A DNA stretch of 10,985 nucleotides from Ruminiclostridium sp. Lineage in GTDB: Bacteria; Bacillota_A; Clostridia; Oscillospirales; Ruminococcaceae. The stretch spans positions 1 to 10,985 of the forward strand of contig JAFZOA010000528.1 of NCBI GenBank assembly GCA_017550775.1, in the 5' to 3' direction. Of this stretch, positions 6,606 through 10,985 are shown one piece after another. The position numbers were made by a program, and so were the translations under genes. Below the pieces are notes generated by a model that had not been told where the DNA came from, did not search any database, and saw only the letters and a program-made list of their open reading frames with translations. Numbering within the stretch: the first letter of the stretch is position 1; each line of letters opens with the position of its first letter.

Positions 6606-7316
6606 ATGATCGACAGAAGCGGGATCGTAAAAGTCCGCATTACGGGACTTGACGGCACGCTGCTTCTTGAGACCGATAACGAGCATTTCTCTTTCCCGAA
6701 GGTTTTCGTGCATAACATGCCTGTCAACAACATCATGATGATAAAGCTCAAAGACCTGCCGGAGTTCCCCGCGGACAGCGGCGTGTATGTCATCGCTTAT
6801 ATGAAGAACGGCGACCGCATAAAATATATGGGCAGAGTCAAGATGTCCCTCGATAACCAGCTTAATATCCAGCTCCGGGACGAATACGGAACTGTAATGG
6901 AGGAGCGCCGCAAATACTTCAAGGTCGAATCTTCGCTTCGCTGTGTTATCAGCGGGTATGAGCGCGATGAGACCGTATATGAATTTGAGACCCCGATGCT
7001 GACTACGATAAAGAATGTAAGTATCGGAGGCGTGTTCATCGAAGGCACCGACCCGCCGTTCAGAAAGGACGATCGTCTTCTTCTGAATTTTAAGGTCGAA
7101 AACGAGATCGTCGGCGCAGTGGTAAAGGTGCTCAGGCTTCAGCTTCTGAGGGACGGCTCGCTCGAAGGCTATGGCTGTGAGTTCGCCAACGTTGACAAGA
7201 AAATGGAGGGGCTTCTCGCAAAGCTCGTCTATAACATCCAGCTCCAGCAGCGTCAGGAGCAGATGGAAAAAGACTTCCGGAAAGAGGAAGCCAAGAAGCG
7301 TATAAAAGGTTCTTAG
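6606..7316 (+). CDS. PilZ/YcgR-like c-di-GMP-responsive protein
   Basis: The 236-residue product looks like a two-domain YcgR-type flagellar brake, a cytoplasmic c-di-GMP receptor that acts on the motor. Residues about 1-98 form a beta-rich N-terminal domain like the YcgR/PilZN domain. The PilZ domain follows with its two ligand motifs: the arginine motif at 101-106 (RRKYFK) and N137-V-S139-I-G-G142, which fits NxSxxG. The second arginine of RxxxR is replaced by K106. The last 25 residues are Gln/Glu/Lys-rich and helical, possibly a coiled coil. An AAGGGGGGA site is 5 bases from the ATG. It lies directly upstream of a diguanylate cyclase gene and divergent from the flagellar operon, which supports a motility role. 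PilZ family assignment is strong; the motor target is inferred. Confidence 0.87.
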   Translation: MIDRSGIVKVRITGLDGTLLLETDNEHFSFPKVFVHNMPVNNIMMIKLKDLPEFPADSGVYVIAYMKNGDRIKYMGRVKMSLDNQLNIQLRDEYGTVMEERRKYFKVESSLRCVISGYERDETVYEFETPMLTTIKNVSIGGVFIEGTDPPFRKDDRLLLNFKVENEIVGAVVKVLRLQLLRDGSLEGYGCEFANVDKKMEGLLAKLVYNIQLQQRQEQMEKDFRKEEAKKRIKGS

Positions 7317-7344
7317 AGCTTTTGTCACGGGAGTGATAAAAGTT
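7317..7344 (+). other. GNRA-capped hairpin after the PilZ gene
   Basis: Directly after the stop codon, AGCTTTTGTCAC (7317-7328) pairs with GTGATAAAAGTT (7333-7344) as a 12-bp stem with two G-U wobbles and a GGGA loop, which fits the GNRA tetraloop class. No U-tract follows, so it is unlikely to be a strong terminator. It may be a stability or processing element between the two genes. Confidence 0.45.
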
Positions 7345-7407
7345 CACGGCATCCCGCGCCTTCGCGACGCGTATGTGCCATATTATAAGGATAGGAATGG
7401 TAGGGTT

Positions 7408-9384
7408 ATGAATATCAAGGTTAAAACCGCCCTCAGGGCAATACTTATCGGTGCGACTGTTATACCGCTCGTTGTGGTCGCAGTTGTCGCCGCACTCCAG
7501 ATCTTCGGTTTTTCTTCCACGATGATCGGTGAAGAAGCCGCGACCTCCGGGTCGGCTCTGAGCGCAAGCGTATCCAATGTCATCGACAGCTACGCGAGCG
7601 ATGTGTCCGCTTTTGCGGGAATGAACATCGTAAACGGTTCGCTTACGGATCTGAACAGTGCCAAGGGCGACCTTGACAACATAAGCGCCGCATTCAAGAA
7701 GAGCGGCAGGATCGTTGACTTCGTTATCACAGATGAAGCGGGCGGCATCATATACAGCTCCAAGGGACTTTCCGTCGGCTCTCATTTCTTCGGTATAGAC
7801 GACAACTCCGGCTCCAAGACCGGCGCGTTCGCATCGGGCTTGTTCCAGAATGAAGCTTCCTATAACGCAGATGTATTCGCTGTGACATCAAAGCTCACCG
7901 GCGGAAGCGCGGGATATGTTTCCCTTGTAGCCGATATCTCCGCGATCACGGACTGCATCGCGGACAACTACTTCCTCGGAAGCGGAAGCCTCGTAATATG
8001 CGACTCGGCATACGCTGTAAACTACAACGGCGAGAAGATCTCCTCCAACGCAGATCTTTCCGCTAATCTCCAGCCCGATCTTTCCACCATTCTCGCCTCT
8101 GCCGGAAGCGCTCAGGACGTTGGTGAAAGACTCACCGGCGGAAGCTACATCGGAGCCTATGGCAAGATCAGGAACACCGACTGGGTATGGATCTCGCTTT
8201 ACCCCGCATCCGACTCCACAAGCGGCGTTATGTTCGTATTCATCATCGGTATGGTGATAATCCTCGCCCTCATACTTATCTGTGTGCTCGTAATGGTGAT
8301 CGCGACACAGAAGGTAATAGACCCGATGCTCAACATGCTCGCGTCCATGAAGGAGATAAACTCCGGAAACCACTCCGAACGTATCAATACCGACGGCATG
8401 GGCAAGGAATTTGCGGGTATGTCCAACATATTCAACGAGATGATGGACGAATCGCTCACAAGCGAGGAGCTCCACAAGACGATTTCCGATATCTCGGACA
8501 ATATGCTGTTTGAATGGGATTTCGCAAAAGAAACGATGTTCGTTTCCGACAACTTCAATGAGAAGATCGGTCTCAACATATCCGGTGCCACACTCAATAA
8601 CGGTAAGTTCCTCGATTCGCTCATGGACGAGGACAACGCCGAAAAGTACAAGCACGATATGAACACGCTCTTCAAGGACAAGGGCGACGCAGGCGGAGAG
8701 TACAAGATCAGGACCGAGAAGGGTCAGGATATCTGGATCTCCATGAGAGCGCGCTGCATCACCGACCGTCTCGGCGAAGTCCTCAGAGTTGTCGGAGTCC
8801 TTACCGATATCACAAGTGAGAAGAACGCTACACTCAAGCTCGCGGAGCGTGCAAGCTTCGACTTCCTCTCGCAGCTCTACAACAGAAATACCTTTGAACG
8901 CGAATTTGCGGCAGAGCTTGAAAGAAGCGTCGGCAAGAAGGTGGCTGCTCTGTTCATAGACGTCGATGACTTCAAGTTCATCAACGACCGCTACAGCCAC
9001 GCTGTCGGCGACGAGGTCATCAGATTCGTTGCGGACACTATCAAGAAGCGCACCGGTGAGACCGGCTTCGCGGGACGTTTCGGAGGCGACGAATTCGTAC
9101 TCTGTATCTCCGACCCGAAGCTTGTTGAAAATGTGGAAGTTCTCTCAATGGATATCATCGACGACCTCTACACCGGCTACAACTCGCCCTCTGTCAACAC
9201 CACTCTCAACATCAAGGCTTCTATCGGTATCGCTATCTATCCCGATCACAGTACCGACGGCAAGGAGCTTGTCGGCTGCGCAGACGCGGCGATGTACTTC
9301 GTTAAGAAGAACGGTAAGGCAAACTACCACATCTTCGTTCCGGAGGACAACGCCCTCGAAGGCAACCACTCCTATTCGCTCTGA
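7408..9384 (+). CDS. Membrane sensor diguanylate cyclase (sensor-HAMP-PAS-GGDEF)
   Basis: This 658-residue membrane protein should make c-di-GMP from two GTP. A first membrane helix (about 9-34) and a second (about 273-298) flank an extracellular sensor region of roughly 235 residues that resembles a Cache-type domain. A HAMP-like linker (about 299-352), a PAS domain (about 353-472, ending in 'VVGVLTDITSEK') and a GGDEF domain (about 480-645) follow. The GGDEF domain has DFLSQLYNR (485-493), FIDVDDFKFIND, and the intact catalytic GGDEF at 559-563. The usual inhibitory RxxD would start nine residues before it, but those positions are Gly550 and Gly553, so product inhibition through the I-site is unlikely. 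I chose the ATG at 7408; the frame extends to a GTG at 7333, but that GTG lies inside a hairpin and lacks a spaced ribosome-binding site. It is probably co-transcribed with the PilZ gene. The signal sensed is unknown. Confidence 0.92.
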   Translation: MNIKVKTALRAILIGATVIPLVVVAVVAALQIFGFSSTMIGEEAATSGSALSASVSNVIDSYASDVSAFAGMNIVNGSLTDLNSAKGDLDNISAAFKKSGRIVDFVITDEAGGIIYSSKGLSVGSHFFGIDDNSGSKTGAFASGLFQNEASYNADVFAVTSKLTGGSAGYVSLVADISAITDCIADNYFLGSGSLVICDSAYAVNYNGEKISSNADLSANLQPDLSTILASAGSAQDVGERLTGGSYIGAYGKIRNTDWVWISLYPASDSTSGVMFVFIIGMVIILALILICVLVMVIATQKVIDPMLNMLASMKEINSGNHSERINTDGMGKEFAGMSNIFNEMMDESLTSEELHKTISDISDNMLFEWDFAKETMFVSDNFNEKIGLNISGATLNNGKFLDSLMDEDNAEKYKHDMNTLFKDKGDAGGEYKIRTEKGQDIWISMRARCITDRLGEVLRVVGVLTDITSEKNATLKLAERASFDFLSQLYNRNTFEREFAAELERSVGKKVAALFIDVDDFKFINDRYSHAVGDEVIRFVADTIKKRTGETGFAGRFGGDEFVLCISDPKLVENVEVLSMDIIDDLYTGYNSPSVNTTLNIKASIGIAIYPDHSTDGKELVGCADAAMYFVKKNGKANYHIFVPEDNALEGNHSYSL

Positions 9385-9404
9385 AAAAATAAGAACGCCA
9401 CTAC

Positions 9405-9429
9405 AGCGGCTGTGTTTAGCGCAGCCGCT
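9405..9429 (+). terminator. Terminator-like hairpin after the diguanylate cyclase gene
   Basis: AGCGGCTG (9405-9412) and CAGCCGCT (9422-9429) form a perfect 8-bp GC-rich stem with a 9-base loop. It is followed by TTGTGTGTT, an imperfect U-tract, and preceded by an A-tract. It starts 20 bases after the stop codon. The weak U-tract may allow partial read-through into the ParA gene, for which no separate promoter was seen. Confidence 0.6.
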
Positions 9430-9457
9430 TGTGTGTTAAAAAAGGAATCATCAATTT

Positions 9458-10282
9458 ATGGCAAAAGTCATTACTTTCACAAATCAGAAGGGCGGGGTAG
9501 GAAAGACGACCACCTGCTCGGGGCTTTGCGGCTGTCTTACCAAGCTCGGCAAGAAGGTGCTCGCGCTGGATCTTGACCCCCAGGGGAATTTAAGCTTCAG
9601 CCTCGGCGCGGACACCGATTCGTCCTACACCATATACGACGTGTTCAAGAGCAGAGCCGATATCTACGACACCGTGCAGCACTGCACCTGCTGTGACGTG
9701 ATACCGGCGAACATACTGCTCTCGGGCGTGGAGCTTGAACTGACCTCGGTCGGGAGAGAGTATATTCTCCGTGAACATCTTTCCACCATTTCCGACGAGT
9801 ATGACTATGTGCTCATCGATACGCCGCCCGCGCTGTCTATACTCACGATCAACGCTTACGCCACCTCCGATCAGCTCATAATCCCCATGGTGCCGGAGAT
9901 ACTTTCGCTCCAGGGAATAGCACAACTCAAAGAGACCATATTCGCGGTGAAGCGGTTCTACAACCAGTCGCTTGAGATACGCGGGATACTGCTCAACAAG
10001 TACTCTCCGCGGCTTGTGCTTACAAAGGAAGTCGAGGAGCTTGCGAACATCATAGCCGAACAGCTCGACACCGACGTTTTCGAGCAGAAGATAAGCGGAA
10101 GCGTCATCATTGCGGAAGCTCCCGCGCACGCAAAGACTATCATAGAGTACGCGCCGCGTTCTAAATCCGCGCACGAGTACATGGATCTCACATATGAGGT
10201 GCTTGGCATGGAGAAGCCGAAGCGCACCGTTCAGAAGCTCGGTCGGGGAAGACCTCCGAAGAACAGACCGGTGCAGTATTGA
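9458..10282 (+). CDS. Soj/ParA-family ATPase with AT-hook-like C-terminal tail
   Basis: ParA/Soj ATPases bind nonspecific DNA as ATP dimers and position plasmids, chromosomes or protein clusters. The 274-residue product has the deviant Walker A at 11-18 (KGGVGKTT, with the signature K11), LDLDPQGN at 37-44, and Walker B in 'YDYVLIDTPP' (about 115-124). The core ends near residue 250. A basic tail follows with GRGRPPK at 262-268, which matches the minor-groove-binding AT-hook core; most ParA proteins end without it. AAAGGAA lies about 11 bases before the ATG. No parB, parS-like site or replication gene is visible; the next gene, 21 bases on, encodes a ComFB-like protein. The cargo is therefore unlikely to be a standard partition complex. 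Alternatives are flagellar or chemotaxis placement, or DNA-bound regulation. It is not FlhG-like in its N-terminal sequence. Confidence 0.9.
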   Translation: MAKVITFTNQKGGVGKTTTCSGLCGCLTKLGKKVLALDLDPQGNLSFSLGADTDSSYTIYDVFKSRADIYDTVQHCTCCDVIPANILLSGVELELTSVGREYILREHLSTISDEYDYVLIDTPPALSILTINAYATSDQLIIPMVPEILSLQGIAQLKETIFAVKRFYNQSLEIRGILLNKYSPRLVLTKEVEELANIIAEQLDTDVFEQKISGSVIIAEAPAHAKTIIEYAPRSKSAHEYMDLTYEVLGMEKPKRTVQKLGRGRPPKNRPVQY

Positions 10283-10303
10283 CGCATTGTAAGAGGTGAC
10301 GAC

Positions 10304-10702
10304 ATGGCGCATACAGCCAAAACGGACAAGGTTCTCAACCTGTTCGACAAGCCGGAGGCTGTTCCTGCGGCGCTCAATCCCGCGATAAAACCGCCGGAGA
10401 AGGAAAGCGTTCCTGCGGTATTTGTGAAGGCAGAGAACGGATCGCAGTTCGTGAACATACCATTTCTGCTGATAAACGAGCAGCTTGCCGGCATAATGGA
10501 GCGGTTTCACTGCTGCACCTGCGACATCTGCGTGGAGGCGGTGACAGACGAGGCGCTGCGGCAGCTCACTCCATGTGTGGTGCGGATAAAGCGCAAATCC
10601 GACGCGGAAATGGTGAACCGGGCGGCTGCCGATGCGAGAAGCGACGCTATCCGCGTCATCACCAAGGCGGTAATGTCCGTAAAATCCAACCCGAGACATT
10701 AA
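10304..10702 (+). CDS. ComFB-like protein (candidate cyclic dinucleotide receptor)
   Basis: The 132-residue product has a variable, Pro/Ala-rich N-terminus (about 1-45) and a compact C-terminal domain. Its key segment, C71-T-C73-D-I-C76 followed by 'LRQLTPCVV', resembles the ComFB signature CxCxxC with a downstream leucine/proline element before YV. C70 and C91 are extra cysteines. ComFB-domain proteins have been reported as receptors for c-di-GMP or c-di-AMP, and in Bacillus the gene lies close to motility and competence genes. The start ATG has AGAGGTG 5 bases upstream, and the gene follows the ParA-type gene by 21 bases, so the two probably form an operon. The cysteines may instead bind metal. 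Family call is by motif and is moderate; ligand binding is inferred. Confidence 0.68.
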   Translation: MAHTAKTDKVLNLFDKPEAVPAALNPAIKPPEKESVPAVFVKAENGSQFVNIPFLLINEQLAGIMERFHCCTCDICVEAVTDEALRQLTPCVVRIKRKSDAEMVNRAAADARSDAIRVITKAVMSVKSNPRH

Positions 10703-10725
10703 CATTCTCCGTCGGAGTTCCCGCG

Positions 10726-10796
10726 GGGGGCTCCTTGCCCCCTGTTGGGGCTCTGCCCCAAACCCCGCTGGGGGCTCCTCGGCAGGCTGAGCCTGC
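10726..10796. repeat. Run of four GC-rich hairpins (REP-like intergenic repeat)
   Basis: Four short palindromes follow each other: GGGGGC/GCCCCC (10726-10742), TTGGGGC/GCCCCAA (10745-10761), CCCC/GGGG (10763-10773) and GCAGGC/GCCTGC (10782-10796). The style matches dispersed palindromic intergenic repeats common in gut Clostridia. Copies elsewhere in the genome cannot be checked here. It follows the ComFB-like gene and could aid termination or mRNA protection. Confidence 0.55.
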
Positions 10797-10852
10797 ACGC
10801 ATTCCGTATGTTACCTTTCAGCAATGGACAGGTTATCTGCCTCGAAGTTCGG

Positions 10853-10914
10853 AGTTTTTCAACAAGCTGACACGCCCCGCAAAAAAGCGGGGCGTGTCAG
10901 CTTGTTGAAAAACT
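10853..10914. terminator. Perfect 28-bp inverted repeat: long terminator or mobile palindrome
   Basis: Positions 10853-10880 and 10887-10914 are exact reverse complements (28 of 28) around AAAAAA. The inner part is GC-rich (GACACGCCCCGC) and the outer part AT-rich. TTTGTTT follows on the plus strand, so it may end the ParA/ComFB transcript. The length and perfection exceed most intrinsic terminators and also fit a tiny palindromic mobile element. No target-site duplication is evident. Confidence 0.6.
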
Positions 10915-10985
10915 TTGTTTGATCTGTAACAAGACTATTCAAGTTCCGTGGTACGGTATGGGTCCAGCGTCACGCTGGCGCGGGG

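Larger units (their letters stand above)
10703..10985. other. Gene-free stretch at the right edge
   Basis: No convincing coding region is present in these 283 bases. Besides the hairpin run and the long inverted repeat, positions 10964-10978 hold a 7-bp palindrome CCAGCGT-C-ACGCTGG followed by GC-rich sequence, which may be the start of another intergenic repeat cut off by the window edge. Confidence 0.6.

Noticed and set aside
7333..7407. GTG start giving the diguanylate cyclase 25 more residues
   Set aside because: The GTG lies in a hairpin stem with no spaced ribosome-binding site; the ATG at 7408 starts directly before the basic residues and membrane helix expected at the N-terminus.
7888..9000. 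Minus-strand open frame of 370 codons opposite the diguanylate cyclase gene
   Set aside because: Its translation has no recognisable domain and the plus strand carries a full sensor-GGDEF protein; it is a shadow frame.
7931..9663. GCCGATAT motifs resembling the sigma-28 -10 element
   Set aside because: They are inside coding regions and lack a TAAA-type -35 element at the right distance.
9458..10282. FlhG/MinD-type flagellar number regulator
   Set aside because: The sequence is Soj/ParA-like (LDLDPQGN after Walker A), and there is no flhF neighbour; a motility role remains possible but not as FlhG.
9590..10798. Minus-strand open frame of 402 codons opposite the ParA and ComFB-like genes
   Set aside because: It spans two real genes, their junction and a repeat run, has His/Arg/Tyr-rich shadow composition and no start site signals.
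10726..10985. CRISPR array
   Set aside because: The repeats are different palindromes of different length without regular spacers.

Overview
The window looks like chromosomal DNA from a motile, low-to-moderate GC anaerobic Firmicute, most likely class Clostridia and perhaps an Oscillospirales-type gut or rumen organism. The grounds are the gene order flgB-flgC-fliE-fliF-fliG-fliH, clostridial-type protein sequences, purine-rich Shine-Dalgarno sites before most genes, sigma-A-like promoters, and GC-rich palindromic intergenic repeats. The taxon is inferred from style and cannot be fixed from the window alone.

Minus strand, positions 1 to about 5503: the head of a flagellar basal-body operon, read right to left. 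A near-consensus sigma-A promoter (TTGAAA, 17 bases, TATAAT) precedes flgB. It is followed by flgC (rod), fliE (rod/MS-ring adaptor), fliF (MS ring), a small unnamed gene, fliG (rotor switch) and fliH (export ATPase regulator), which runs off the left edge. The small gene (2072-2248) encodes about 58 residues whose C-terminal half closely copies the FliG-binding tail of FliF; it is the most unusual item in the flagellar part. A gene for an unrecognised two-helix membrane protein (5542-6273) lies just upstream of the flgB promoter in the same direction.

Positions 6274-6605 are an AT-rich divergent intergenic region with one promoter candidate in each direction and two inverted repeats.

Plus strand, 6606-10702: a signalling block. 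It holds a PilZ/YcgR-like protein (candidate c-di-GMP receptor that brakes or tunes motility), a membrane-bound sensor diguanylate cyclase (extracellular sensor, HAMP, PAS, intact GGDEF, no recognisable inhibitory I-site), a terminator-like hairpin, a Soj/ParA-type ATPase with an AT-hook-like C-terminal tail, and a short ComFB-like protein directly downstream of it. ComFB-domain proteins have been reported as cyclic dinucleotide receptors, so the block may hold one c-di-GMP producer and two candidate receptors, placed divergently from the flagellar operon. A coherent but unproven reading is that it couples c-di-GMP level to motor function and, through the ParA/ComFB pair, to positioning or gene control.

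Positions 10703-10985 hold no gene. They contain a run of GC-rich hairpins, a perfect 28-bp inverted repeat with a six-A loop (terminator or mobile palindrome), and a further short palindrome at the right edge.
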